64,000 bases of DNA from Hebobacterum sp964559435 (GCA_964559435.1 CAZLHI010000007.1:48290-112289); one strand, 5' to 3'; positions 51,646 through 61,743 are shown, numbered from the stretch's first letter. Notes: generated by a model not told the origin, from the letters alone. A program made the numbers and translations.

Positions 51646-51687
51646 CGCCCCATCCAACAGCCCACAGACCGAGCTGGGCCGAGTGCC

Positions 51688-51716
51688 ATCATATGTGATT
51701 GCCTAGCCTCTGTCAA
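51688..51716 (-). promoter_or_regulatory. promoter of the SPOR-grpE-ftsZ operon
   Basis: On the minus strand TTGACA (51716-51711), 17 bases, TATGAT (51693-51688). Only one mismatch to consensus in total. Transcription would start near 51681, 36 bases before the SPOR gene. Confidence 0.75.
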
Positions 51717-51765
51717 GAAAGCATTAGATGGAGCCGGCCCCAACTGGCGACACTCCCGAAGAACC

Positions 51766-51791
51766 GCGCCCCGCGGCAGAGCGCGGGGCGC
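51766..51791 (-). terminator. hairpin after the ABC ATPase gene
   Basis: GCGCCCCGCG, six bases, CGCGGGGCGC: a perfect 10-bp stem 30 bases after the stop of the minus-strand ATPase gene, followed by GGTTCTTCGGG. The T content downstream is modest, so termination efficiency is uncertain. Confidence 0.5.
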
Positions 51792-51820
51792 AGACGCGTA
51801 TCCATGTGCGGGGGCCGCAT

Positions 51821-52561
<741 letters not shown>

Positions 52562-52586
52562 GTGGGGCCTCCCTTCTTCTTGCCGT

Positions 52587-53273
52587 TCAGAACTCAGAGC
52601 GAAGCGCCGCGGCCGGCGGCATCTTTGCAGCTCGCCAGGCCGGGTACAGCGCCGCCAATACGGAGAGCACTCCCCCCAGAATAACGCCGAAGATAACGCA
52701 CAGCCACAAAGGAATACCTTGCCCCCCTACTTCCACGGCGGGGGTCACCCAGGCCTTCAGCACACCCGCCCATCGAATGCGCCCTACGAAGAACAACATC
52801 GTCATGCCCCCACCCACGAGGGCGCCAAACGCGGACCCCAGGATGCCGAGGAGGCCCGCTTCCAGCAGGAAGAGGCGAACGATGAATGTGTCCAGTGCTC
52901 CCAGGCACTTCATCGTCCCTATCTCCTTGTAGCGCTCGGTCACCGACGTGAGCATGGAGTTCACGACACCCACCGTGGCAACCACGAGCGACATTGCCAC
53001 CAACCAGATGATACGCGCCTGGAACTCGCCCGCATCTTGCTCCACACCGTACTGCTCTGTCTGTAGAGCCGCGGCCAGCCGCTGGCCAGAGGCCTGGAAC
53101 AGCACGGCGGCCAGGAAGGCGATGCCGAGAAAGATCCCGGAGGCCGTGATCGCAGAGCGGCCCAGCCGCACGAAGATGTTCTCGCGCGTCATCTGGAGTG
53201 CCCGAGACCAGGGCAAGACGATTTGCCTCTCTATCCCTCGCTTTCCGGCGACATCCTCAAGCACGCTTCCCAT
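52587..53273 (-). CDS. short FtsX/MacB-like ABC transporter permease
   Basis: A 228-residue protein with four membrane segments: GRSAITASGIFLGIAFLAAVLF, IIWLVAMSLVVATVGVVNSML, FLLEAGLLGILGSAFGALVGGGMTMLFF and IPLWLCVIFGVILGGVLSVLAAL. The MLTSVTERYKEIGTMKCLGALDTFIVRLF coupling region and YPAWRAAKMPPAAALR end are the FtsX-domain hallmarks. The large extracytoplasmic domain of MacB/LolC is reduced to about 25 residues between segments 1 and 2. It may pair with the giant permease at 56726 to give a heterodimer. Start at ATG 53273, overlapping the PqqD-like gene by 17 bases. Confidence 0.8.
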   Translation of the reverse strand: MGSVLEDVAGKRGIERQIVLPWSRALQMTRENIFVRLGRSAITASGIFLGIAFLAAVLFQASGQRLAAALQTEQYGVEQDAGEFQARIIWLVAMSLVVATVGVVNSMLTSVTERYKEIGTMKCLGALDTFIVRLFLLEAGLLGILGSAFGALVGGGMTMLFFVGRIRWAGVLKAWVTPAVEVGGQGIPLWLCVIFGVILGGVLSVLAALYPAWRAAKMPPAAALRSEF

Positions 53274-53667
53274 GCGCTTGCTCTCCCTCGTTCTCTTCAG
53301 ACTTCTCAACCACGAACCCCACGAGCCTCCGCTTTCCCAGATCCCTCAAGTAGTTCCTCAGCGACCATTCGGCCTCCATGCGGGTCAACTTGTGCCGCTT
53401 CTGGAACACCTCAATCATATCCTTCAGAGTGTGTTCGCCGTCACACAGCTCCCACACCTGCTTGCCGGCCGAGTCCAGTTCGACGCGGCGCTCCCTCGGA
53501 ACCGGGAAGAGAATCGCAAGCAGGCGCACCCACCAGTCTTCCCGGCGGTGTGTGATTACTCGCAGGCCTCCGCCTTCCATCTCCTCCGTTTCCAGATTCG
53601 CGTTTTGCACCGGCCGCGAGCTCAGCACCTGCTCCGGAGTGAGTCGGGGCCTTCGCCGGAGCCGCAT
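53257..53667 (-). CDS. PqqD-like (RRE-fold) protein
   Basis: A 136-residue protein. Residues 60-120 (RRVELDSAGKQVWELCDGEHTLKDMIEVFQ..., then AEWSLRNYLRDLGKRRLVGFV) follow the PqqD pattern: a beta hairpin, then three helices of a winged-helix fold, with the conserved D-x-x-G-x-x-V/I-W-x-L-x-D-G-x-x-T. PqqD domains recognise leader peptides for RiPP-modifying enzymes. Here there is no radical SAM or other modifying enzyme beside it. The partner could instead be the ABC system with which it is co-transcribed. An extra N-terminal part (about 45 residues) contains a hydrophobic WWVRLLAILFPV stretch that might touch the membrane. Confidence 0.75.
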   Translation of the reverse strand: MRLRRRPRLTPEQVLSSRPVQNANLETEEMEGGGLRVITHRREDWWVRLLAILFPVPRERRVELDSAGKQVWELCDGEHTLKDMIEVFQKRHKLTRMEAEWSLRNYLRDLGKRRLVGFVVEKSEENEGEQAHGKRA

Positions 53668-53669
53668 GC

Positions 53670-54599
53670 CTAGCTCTCCCGATGGCAGACGATCGACTCG
53701 ACAGCTCCCTCCAGTGCTTCCGCCTCACCACGATGAACAGCCTCGACCAGGAAGATCCTGTTCGACTCCGTGCAGCGCCACGCCCGCGCCTCGAACTCCA
53801 CCGCGGCCGGCCTCCTGAGGGCCCGCGCCGCTTGTGTCCGCAGCCGTCCGGCCAGCCTTCTGCGCCCACCTCGGACTGCCACGCCCTCGTGTCCCTTAAC
53901 CTCCGTTTCGCCGGCCTGCCAGGTTACGTCTCGCCGCCGTCCGTTTTCTTCCTCATACCACTCGCTGACGCTTCTACCGTTCAACACCAGTGGCACCATT
54001 CCCCATCGCGCCACCTTCAGCTTCTCGTCGTTGCGGATCAGCCTCATCTCCAGGTAGCGCGTCATTCGCCGCCAGCCTTCCAGCTCGTACTCTGTCGGCG
54101 CCAGGAACGCCAACCCGTCAACGCCCCAGGTGTCCCAGCCGCCGATGCCATGGTCATCCAGAGACTGCAGCACCTGCTGCGCGGTTGCCCTCCCCTCTTC
54201 CTCGGTCGGCCAGCTCACCTGCGCCATCACGGCCCGCCCGCACACCTGGCAGTTCCAGAAGATTCCCATACCACACTGAGCGCCCCGCCAGGCGAAGGTG
54301 AGCAGCTCCTTCTTCGGCTTGGAGCGCTTGCTGATCACTCGCACCGAGGTGCTGACTTCCAGCCCCGTGGGCCGGCGGCGCTTGCCCACTGTCAGACGCT
54401 TGATGTACTCCTTCCGCTTTGCCTCCAGGTCGATGTGCTTCCGCGACCACTTCACCTGCAGGCGCGGCATACGCTCGTAGTCGACACGGAGATACCCGGC
54501 CCGCTTATCTCCCCCGACGGCCGCCAGGCTCCAGTCCGAGGGCACTCGCGCCGACACGCCGTGCCATCCGACAAATGTCGTCTCGTCTTGCCTGCTCAA
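53670..54599 (-). CDS. protein of unknown function in the pseudo-peptidase/ABC operon
   Basis: A 309-residue soluble protein without signal peptide or membrane segment, starting at a TTG with GGAAGG. FVGWHGVSARVPSDWSLAAVGGDKRAGYLRVD opens it like a PsbP/DUF1795-type lipocalin-like fold. A CxxC (NCQVCGRAV, about residues 116-121) lies mid-protein, and a second half begins GWDTWGVDGLAFLAPTEYELEGWRRMTRYLEM, repeating the same kind of start, so two tandem copies of one domain are likely. It lies 2 bases from the PqqD-like gene. I do not recognise a function. Confidence 0.6.
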   Translation of the reverse strand: MSRQDETTFVGWHGVSARVPSDWSLAAVGGDKRAGYLRVDYERMPRLQVKWSRKHIDLEAKRKEYIKRLTVGKRRRPTGLEVSTSVRVISKRSKPKKELLTFAWRGAQCGMGIFWNCQVCGRAVMAQVSWPTEEEGRATAQQVLQSLDDHGIGGWDTWGVDGLAFLAPTEYELEGWRRMTRYLEMRLIRNDEKLKVARWGMVPLVLNGRSVSEWYEEENGRRRDVTWQAGETEVKGHEGVAVRGGRRRLAGRLRTQAARALRRPAAVEFEARAWRCTESNRIFLVEAVHRGEAEALEGAVESIVCHRES

Positions 54600-54618
54600 G
54601 CCACCTTCCCGGCCAGAG

Positions 54619-56682
54619 CTAGAATGGCAGCGACCTCACGGCTCTGAAGATGATCGTCAGGCCAATCGAGACCATGCCGATCAGGCCCAGTCCACAGACG
54701 TAGCCGGCCGCCAACACCGGCGTGTATCGCCGCCACCGCTCGGCTCCGAACCGGCGCGCGAAGTAGTATTTCCCAAGCAGTGCCCCGATGAACGTCGGTA
54801 TCACCCACCACGTCGCATATGGAATCCCGCTGCAGATTCCGTAGAACCACAGCGTCGGCACTTTCAGAGCAAGGAACAGCAGATACAACGCCAGCGTCCC
54901 GCCGCCAGCGGAGGCGATAACCGAGGGCTTGAGGGCCTCCAGGAGGAAGTCCGGCCGGTCTGCCACCCCCGGCGCTGTTCCCGATATCCAGAGGCATCGC
55001 TGGAACGCATACAACGGCCAGAATGTCTGCGCATATGGATACTGCGAGGACGGAATCGGGCCCGAGCGCCAGAAGAACGACCAATACGTGAAGCTGGCCA
55101 GCAACATCAGGACGAGCAGAAAGGCTTCCGCCTTCACGATCGACTTCATCCACAGCCCTGTCAGCTCGGCCTCGCGGAACTGCTGCGCCATCCACCCGAC
55201 ATCGGTGAATGGCACCGGCGCAAACCAGATCCCCACTCCCTCGTAACGACTCAGGATGAAGGTTGCCTCCGTCACGTATGGGATCTCCATGGGGCGTCCG
55301 GTCAGCCCCAGGAGTCGAGCCGACATGTACGATACGAGGGGTGTCCAGAAGAACGCAAATGCGAACAGAAAGATGACCGGGAAATCCGGCACGAGAATAC
55401 GACACAGGGTGATGTACCCGAGCGTCGAGATCGACCATGCCCCGAGGGCCGCCCAGAGGGGGAAATCGCCGCGCCCCTCCGGGATGTCTGCGTAGCCTCC
55501 AGCCGAGATCCCCGTCCGCCGCCGAATTCGGGCCTTGATCGTCGCGGCTGCAACGCCGTGAATCCCGATCACCGCGACCGCCAGCGCAATCCCGATTCCC
55601 AGGCTCATGAACAGATCGAAGTAGCACGCAATCTCGCTCTGGATCACCCCCATCCCCTTCGCCCAAGTCGGGAATATCGTCGATTCCCCCGTGCTTACCT
55701 CAAACGACATTCTGTAAAGGAGCGGCGCTCCGATGAAGTTCGTAAGCACCGTGCCAATGAACTGCCCCGCCACAACTGGGAACGGCAGCACGAATCCGTA
55801 GAAGATCAACCCGAGTTCGGTGCCGAGGGCGATTCGTCCCGCGGGGAACACATCTTCGGTATTCTTCATCAGGTCGATGAAGGGGATCGGAATCAGCATC
55901 AGGGGGTCGGCTAAGAATCCGCTTGTGATGACTGGGATCGCCACGTAGAAGAACCCGTACACCAGACCGATCATCGTCCCGACGCTGAAAACCGACCATC
56001 GCCAGGACTCTTTCTCCGCCGATACCTCTGCCAGGGCCGTTGCCCCCTGCGCCGCGATCGGAGCCATCGGGAACGGCAGCTTCTCTACGTCCGATGTCGT
56101 TCGAAACAGGAAGTACCCAAGCCCCACCCACTGCATCCGCCAGAACACACTCCCCAGCAACATGAGCAGGATCGGAACAGTCCAATCCTTGTGGAAGAAC
56201 GTTCTCTTGACATAAGCGTCGGAGCCGATCTTCGGCGCATACCAGTCCGGAATCAACTCCGCGATTCGGAAGTTCGTAGCGGCCGGCGAGTTCACCAGGT
56301 ACTGCGCCCATATGAGCCACGCAAAGGCGCCTCCCGCCAGCATGAGGCCCCATGCCATCGAGTTCACGGAGCCCGTCATGTAGTAGATCATGTACAGCTC
56401 TTGACGCCTCAGGACCGTGAACGAGCGGCGCGCGACCTCGGTGAAGAGGATGATCGTGGTCCACTGTCCGGCAGGACCAAGGTTCTGCCCGACCAGCAGT
56501 CCGAGGTATATGCCCCCGGGCAGCATGACGACGGCGACGAACAACGCCCCGAGAATCGTCTTGAGCGTGAACCCTTCCTCGAACTCCTTGGGCTCGAGCT
56601 CCGGGCGCCGTCCCGCGTACCACTCCCCGGCTTCTTCCGCCCTCTCCTCTGCTGCCTCGTCCCGATCGATCTGCTCCGCCAC
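54619..56682 (-). CDS. OPT/DUF6785-like polytopic transporter
   Basis: A 687-residue membrane protein with 14 or more hydrophobic segments. An acidic cytosolic N-terminus (AEQIDRDEAAEERAEEAGEW) precedes GFTLKTILGALFVAVVMLPGGIYLGLLVGQNLGPAGQWTTIILFTEVARRS, which looks like the start of oligopeptide-transporter-type proteins. Further conserved-looking regions are DVEKLPFPMAPIAAQGATALAE and the late WWVIPTFIGALLGKYYFARRFG. Peptide import or export is a reasonable guess but unproven. GTG start after GAGGTAGACC. It lies between the giant fusion protein and the unknown gene in one operon. A shorter relative type is at 8101. Confidence 0.7.
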   Translation of the reverse strand: MAEQIDRDEAAEERAEEAGEWYAGRRPELEPKEFEEGFTLKTILGALFVAVVMLPGGIYLGLLVGQNLGPAGQWTTIILFTEVARRSFTVLRRQELYMIYYMTGSVNSMAWGLMLAGGAFAWLIWAQYLVNSPAATNFRIAELIPDWYAPKIGSDAYVKRTFFHKDWTVPILLMLLGSVFWRMQWVGLGYFLFRTTSDVEKLPFPMAPIAAQGATALAEVSAEKESWRWSVFSVGTMIGLVYGFFYVAIPVITSGFLADPLMLIPIPFIDLMKNTEDVFPAGRIALGTELGLIFYGFVLPFPVVAGQFIGTVLTNFIGAPLLYRMSFEVSTGESTIFPTWAKGMGVIQSEIACYFDLFMSLGIGIALAVAVIGIHGVAAATIKARIRRRTGISAGGYADIPEGRGDFPLWAALGAWSISTLGYITLCRILVPDFPVIFLFAFAFFWTPLVSYMSARLLGLTGRPMEIPYVTEATFILSRYEGVGIWFAPVPFTDVGWMAQQFREAELTGLWMKSIVKAEAFLLVLMLLASFTYWSFFWRSGPIPSSQYPYAQTFWPLYAFQRCLWISGTAPGVADRPDFLLEALKPSVIASAGGGTLALYLLFLALKVPTLWFYGICSGIPYATWWVIPTFIGALLGKYYFARRFGAERWRRYTPVLAAGYVCGLGLIGMVSIGLTIIFRAVRSLPF

Positions 56683-56725
56683 GGTCTACCTCACTGTCGC
56701 GAAATCGCCATCACACAACCGGTCG

Positions 56726-59700
56726 CTACGATCCGCCGCCTCCGCCGCCTGCGGCGGCCCCTCCGGCCGCCGGCTCGCCGGCAGCGGTGAGCCCGAGGTA
56801 CCTGTCGCGCTCCTCGGCTCGAAGCGTTCGCCAGATGAGGAACTGCTTGCGCAGGGTGTTGAGGAAGCGGCGGTTGACGCGCCGCCACGAGGACACATCA
56901 CCACTCACCCGCTCGAGCTGCAAGCGAATCTCGAACACGTCCTCCATATCGGTCGGAATAGTCCGCAGCTGCACTCTCTGGCTGACACCCAGGTCGAACG
57001 GCGCTACCCATGCCATCAGCTCAATCACGTAACTGGTGCCGAACTCGGTCCGCTCTTCGCGGCTCGTGACATCCTGGGTGACGAAGTCGCCGATCGAGTA
57101 TTCCTCGTAGGCCTCGAACCACTCCATCATGAATCTGGTCAGCGCGGTCGCCTGCTCGCCGGTGACTGCGAACGGCAGAGGGATCTCCCACCTGTCGCCC
57201 TCCGGCTCCGGCAGCTGCCAGCTTCGCTCGATGGCAGGGGTGGCAACTTCCGATGCCTTGCGGGCGGGATAGAGCGTCGAGAGGAGGACCACGCCGATGA
57301 CGACCGTGGTGGAGGCCACGGCTGCCACCGACGAGTAGTTCAGATAGAGCCCGGGCAGGAGATCGAACACGGTGATGACCTTGGCCATGCCCTGCCCGAC
57401 GAGGTAGCCAAGGATCGCTCCGAGGATGGCGTAGACGAACGACTCGGCCATGAACAGCATGGCGATGTGGCTCGGTGCCAGCCCAATGGAGCTGAAGATA
57501 TGGATCTCCTTGACTCGCTCGTACACCGCGCCAAGCATTGTGTTCAAGACGATCAGCGCCGCGATCAGGATGGGGATGAACACATCCCGCATGCCGATGA
57601 TGGAGGTACGACCGATTGCACTCCACTTCCGGATCTCGCCTTCGCGAGTCTTCGGATTCTTCGTCCCGGCATAGAGGTTGAACCCGAGCCTCGGCATCAG
57701 CGCTGTGAGCGTCTTCGTCACTTCCTCGGGCCGGATGAAGCTGACAGCCACTGACTCGACCTCGGCCCCGAGGTTGAGTGCCGTTTCGAAGGGGACGAAC
57801 ACCGTCTGGTCTGGCGAGAGGTGCAGGTACTCCTGGAAACCGGACTGCTGGCCCTGCTGCGAGGCCTGCTGCCCGCCGCCCTGGCGCGCCATGCGCTGCA
57901 TCTGTATCCAGTCCACAGGAGTCAGCGGCTCCTGATCGAGATCCACTCGCCTCTTCGCGCGGCTCGCGCTGATGATCCCGATCAGGTCATAGGGAACGCC
58001 GCCGAGGAAGATCTTCACCTTGCCGACGTCGTTTCGCCCGATATGGAACTCCTCCGCCATTCGGGTCGGGATGATGGCCGCGTGAACGTCGCCGGGCCGG
58101 AACCACCGCCCAGCGACCATGGCCTCGTCAATCCCGGTGACGTCGGGCTCCGCCGGGCTCAATCCAGTGACCGCCCTCGCCTCATATGTCGCGTCGGTCG
58201 CATCCGTGCTGACCCGGATGAACGATTGCTCCTCCGTCTTTGATGTGAAGAACCAAGCGCGGGGTGCAACAGCCCGGTCACGTCCGAACTCGTCGTTCAG
58301 GATGCGGTAGGCCGACTCCTCCAGTGGCTGCCACATCGCGTTCCGCACCAGCAGCCCGAAGTACGTCGGCTCTCCCTTCGCCTTCCGCTCGTTGTAGCGG
58401 GTGGCCGTCTTCACAGACGTAAAGGAGAGGACCGTGAAGGTGAGCAACACCAGCGTGAGGCAGGTGAACACGGTGCGAGCGCGCCTCTTCCGCATGTTGC
58501 TGATGCCGAGCGAGAAGGCCGCCGCGGCCACACTCATGCGGCCGATGTCGGCCCGGTGCACACCAGACACCTTCATCTGGAGCGCCTTGAGCTGAGACTC
58601 GAATTTCATGGTCACGAGTGTGATGACAAGGACGCTCAGGGCGACCATGATGAAGGCCAGCGGCACGATCCATGGGTTGTTCGTGATCTCGAAGGCCGGG
58701 TGGATGAAGCTGAAGACAAGACAGATCCCCGCGAAGATGCCAATGAAGCCGACGATCTGTGTGCGGAGATTGGGGAAGGCGAATATCAACCGCTCGGTGA
58801 AGAACGCAAACGGGAGCATGAGGGCTAGATAGAAGAGGACGCCTTTCACGACATCGTTCATCGTGGACAGCACAGCCGGATAGGCGCGCGCTTCATAGCC
58901 CCAGGCGGCCCGCGCCTTCGCATCGGCAAGCTGGTAATCCCTGTCCGCAAGAGCCGCCTCCGCCTCTGTCAGCAGAGCCTTGGCCTTCTCGTGCAGTCCG
59001 GGCGTCTCCGGGTTCTTGCTCGAGATAATCTCATTTACGATGCGGAAAGAGGCGAGCTTCTGGAGGCGCATTTCGTCCAGCTGCCACATGTCTCGCGTTA
59101 CTTGGAGAGGCGTGTGAGACAGGGCGAACGGCTTGTCGGCCAGATAGCCCAGCCCGCTGGGGTTCTTCTTGTCTATCGTGCTGGCATCCAGCAGCAACAT
59201 GCGCACCGAGCCCGGCCCCAAACCCATCATCACCTTGACGCGCTGAGGATTCTCCGGCGGCCGGTCGGCGAATACGAGCGCCACATCCTCGACGTGGCCT
59301 CGCCAGGGCTCGGGATGCGGGACGGTCAGGCCATATCGCCTCGGCTCCGCGTCCGTAACGCCGTCGTAGACCTTGATGTACTTGAGCGTCGTCAAGCTCT
59401 GCGGATCGACCAGATCAAAGAGTGCGATGGGCACGCACTCGAACAAGACGATGGTGAACTCCTTCTTACCGGCCGTGATGAAGAACTGCGTTGGGTCTCG
59501 CGGGTAATGTCGATTCCCCTGGGGGCCCCAGTCCGGCGCGAAGTCGATGTCACCTGTATCCGGATTCGTGTGGTAGGCCTCGATGAAGGTCGGCTTGCGC
59601 CAGCCATAGGCGTTGATAGTGGGGTAGCCCCAGAAGTGGACCCGGCCGTCCTTGTCCACGATCTCGACCAGGTCGCCTCGCGTGCCCATCAGGGTCGAGT

Positions 59701-61453
59701 CGGACATCCGGGCGATGACCATCGAGCCGTCAATCACCTTGTCCGCGACGATGCTCCGGATGGGATCGAATGCCAGCGCTCGCACCGACAGCTCCGCGAA
59801 TCCCCCGGAGACGCTCATGCGGTCGAAGCTGGGCTCCTTATCCACGGGCATCTTCGGGTCGGTGACGATATCCCACAGAGAGGCCGCAAGGAAGGCCGTC
59901 TGCTCATAGAGATTGCGGAAGTTGACGTGCTCGACCGTATCGAAGGGCGTATCGACGAGCTGCCGCGCGTCATCCGTCGTGACGAAGGCGGCACCGCGGC
60001 CGCCGCCAAGCGTAATCGGCTCGTTGTCGAGCGCGATCTTGCCGAATATGAAGGTCCGCCACGGCTTCCCATAGATGGGGTTAATGGCATCCGCGAACTG
60101 GGCGTCCGCGTCCCAGCCGAAGCCGGCCGTGGTGTCCCAATCGCCCATAAGCGCGGCGTTCTCTCGAAGGGTCCGCCCGAAGTCGGAGAACTTCCGGCTG
60201 ATGTCGGTGTCCTCGCGCTGATCGTAGAACATCCCCTTGTAGAAGACTCCGACTCGCTCGCTCTGTGTGGAGAGGTCGAAGGCGAGGAAGAGGTTGATGT
60301 TCATCTTCTTCCGGACGCTCTTCGTGTAGGGGATCAGCCCCAGGAACTTCGCCTTCTCCTCCGCCGGCTCACCCTTGATGAGTTCATCAAGATGCGTCGC
60401 CACGTAGTTCCGAATCCCCGCCAGCCCCAGGAAGTGCGCGCCGTTGAAGATCACCCGCACCGTGCGTTTCGGCGGATACTTCGCGAGGATTCGCGTGATC
60501 TCCAACAAGCTTGCTGCCCCCGAGGCGCTCTCGGCACCGGGGGCAAGCTGTGGGACAATCGACATCGCGTCGTAATAGGCCGTGAGGTAGACGGTCTGCT
60601 TGCTGAGCTCCGGGTCAGTGCCTGGAATCTCGGCAACGATGTTCCACGCCTTCCTGGCCTCCCACGACATCCGACAGTTCAGGCGGACCCACACCTCCGG
60701 CTGTGACTTGAGGCGGGCCTTCAGGTGGTAGGCGTCACTTCGCCCTATCCAGAAACGCGGGATGTTGATGGGAATGCGGAGGAACTTGGCCTCGGCCTCG
60801 CCCCGGGTCGTCGCCTCCGGCTCTACAAAGACCACGGCTTGCGCGCCCAGACGCGGGGCGTTAAGCCAATCGCTGCCGCACTTGAAGTCCATGAGGACGG
60901 CCGTGCGAGCTATGTCCTTCCCGTTGAAGGTAGCGAGCCGGCCGTCGCCACCATCGATCATGCGGTACTCCCGGCCCCCCTCCGGCAGCTGCGACGTCCT
61001 CACGAGGTCCGGCCACAGAGGATAGATCGGATAGGTTGCGATGACCTCACCGTCGGACAGCACTTCGAGGGTGGGCTGGCCCTCGACCCACGGAACCGTG
61101 ACCAGATAGGCCTCGCGGTAGGGCCGCTTCGGATCGTCGATGCCGCCCTTGCTCACATCTCCGAGGCGAAGTTGCTCCAGGCGCTGCACGATGTAGTCGG
61201 CCGCATCCCCGGCCCCCGGGTAGCCGGCCAGGCGCGGGCTGAAGCTGCTGAGGCGGCGCACATCCTGCTCAAGATTCTCGATCTTGACTTCCTTCGAGAA
61301 CTTGCCCCACCACTCCGTCTGCTCGGGGGTCGGCTCTTTCTTGCCTAAGGCACCGAGGGCTGGAACTGCGGCCAGCACCGTCGATGCCAAAGTGAGAATG
61401 ACCAGCCACGTTAATCCGCGGCGCATGCCGCTCCGGAGGTCTGCTCTCATCAT
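56726..61453 (-). CDS. giant PA/M28 peptidase-like (apparently inactive) - FtsX permease fusion
   Basis: 1575 residues. A signal anchor (about 12-36); an exported M28 aminopeptidase-like domain (about 55-530) with an inserted PA-like region (about 110-260); a beta-rich part (about 540-790); a helical hairpin; three membrane segments (about 870-950); and an FtsX/MacB unit with its first membrane helix near 990-1015, an extracytoplasmic domain to 1280 and three helices at 1290-1395. A cytosolic C-terminal domain ends in a Gly-rich tail. At M28 metal and catalytic positions the sequence has Tyr293 for His, Glu308 for Asp, Ala339-His340 for Glu-Glu and Asp501 for His; only Asp295 and Asp393 remain. 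ATG after GGAGGAGACGCG. Confidence 0.85.
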   Translation of the reverse strand: MMRADLRSGMRRGLTWLVILTLASTVLAAVPALGALGKKEPTPEQTEWWGKFSKEVKIENLEQDVRRLSSFSPRLAGYPGAGDAADYIVQRLEQLRLGDVSKGGIDDPKRPYREAYLVTVPWVEGQPTLEVLSDGEVIATYPIYPLWPDLVRTSQLPEGGREYRMIDGGDGRLATFNGKDIARTAVLMDFKCGSDWLNAPRLGAQAVVFVEPEATTRGEAEAKFLRIPINIPRFWIGRSDAYHLKARLKSQPEVWVRLNCRMSWEARKAWNIVAEIPGTDPELSKQTVYLTAYYDAMSIVPQLAPGAESASGAASLLEITRILAKYPPKRTVRVIFNGAHFLGLAGIRNYVATHLDELIKGEPAEEKAKFLGLIPYTKSVRKKMNINLFLAFDLSTQSERVGVFYKGMFYDQREDTDISRKFSDFGRTLRENAALMGDWDTTAGFGWDADAQFADAINPIYGKPWRTFIFGKIALDNEPITLGGGRGAAFVTTDDARQLVDTPFDTVEHVNFRNLYEQTAFLAASLWDIVTDPKMPVDKEPSFDRMSVSGGFAELSVRALAFDPIRSIVADKVIDGSMVIARMSDSTLMGTRGDLVEIVDKDGRVHFWGYPTINAYGWRKPTFIEAYHTNPDTGDIDFAPDWGPQGNRHYPRDPTQFFITAGKKEFTIVLFECVPIALFDLVDPQSLTTLKYIKVYDGVTDAEPRRYGLTVPHPEPWRGHVEDVALVFADRPPENPQRVKVMMGLGPGSVRMLLLDASTIDKKNPSGLGYLADKPFALSHTPLQVTRDMWQLDEMRLQKLASFRIVNEIISSKNPETPGLHEKAKALLTEAEAALADRDYQLADAKARAAWGYEARAYPAVLSTMNDVVKGVLFYLALMLPFAFFTERLIFAFPNLRTQIVGFIGIFAGICLVFSFIHPAFEITNNPWIVPLAFIMVALSVLVITLVTMKFESQLKALQMKVSGVHRADIGRMSVAAAAFSLGISNMRKRRARTVFTCLTLVLLTFTVLSFTSVKTATRYNERKAKGEPTYFGLLVRNAMWQPLEESAYRILNDEFGRDRAVAPRAWFFTSKTEEQSFIRVSTDATDATYEARAVTGLSPAEPDVTGIDEAMVAGRWFRPGDVHAAIIPTRMAEEFHIGRNDVGKVKIFLGGVPYDLIGIISASRAKRRVDLDQEPLTPVDWIQMQRMARQGGGQQASQQGQQSGFQEYLHLSPDQTVFVPFETALNLGAEVESVAVSFIRPEEVTKTLTALMPRLGFNLYAGTKNPKTREGEIRKWSAIGRTSIIGMRDVFIPILIAALIVLNTMLGAVYERVKEIHIFSSIGLAPSHIAMLFMAESFVYAILGAILGYLVGQGMAKVITVFDLLPGLYLNYSSVAAVASTTVVIGVVLLSTLYPARKASEVATPAIERSWQLPEPEGDRWEIPLPFAVTGEQATALTRFMMEWFEAYEEYSIGDFVTQDVTSREERTEFGTSYVIELMAWVAPFDLGVSQRVQLRTIPTDMEDVFEIRLQLERVSGDVSSWRRVNRRFLNTLRKQFLIWRTLRAEERDRYLGLTAAGEPAAGGAAAGGGGGGS

Positions 61454-61521
61454 CGCGTCTCCTCCTGCACCGGCTCCTCAAGCCGAGGCCCACAGACCCG
61501 GTTTGCCCCTCGATGGCCGCC

Positions 61522-61551
61522 ATCGTAGCACGGCCGCCGAGGCCAAGTCAA
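61522..61551 (-). promoter_or_regulatory. promoter of the pseudo-peptidase/ABC operon
   Basis: On the minus strand TTGACT (61551-61546), 18 bases, TACGAT (61527-61522), with a TGC extension of the -10. It lies about 68 bases before the ATG at 61453. No other promoter of similar quality is visible inside the operon, supporting a single transcript down to 51821. Confidence 0.6.
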
Positions 61552-61743
61552 TCGCACGGCGCCCACGCATTGCGCTACCGAGACGTTCGGCGCCTGCGTG
61601 CGCCTCACCTTCCCATACACCACACTCTCAGCCTACCACATCCGGGGAGCCCAACGCGGTTTCCGCCGCTCCTCCTGGGACCCTTAATCGCCCCGGCCTC
61701 GCGTCCTCACAGCCATGGGGCATGGCCCGATTCGCAGGCCACC

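Noticed and set aside
53257..53667. A classical RiPP (PQQ-like) biosynthesis cluster around the PqqD-like gene
   Set aside because: No radical SAM enzyme, precursor peptide, or other pqq gene is present. Only the PqqD-like fold is seen.
58991..60706. 571-codon plus-strand frame opposite the giant fusion gene
   Set aside because: An antisense shadow of a coherent PA/M28-like domain. It has no recognisable domain and no ribosome-binding site.
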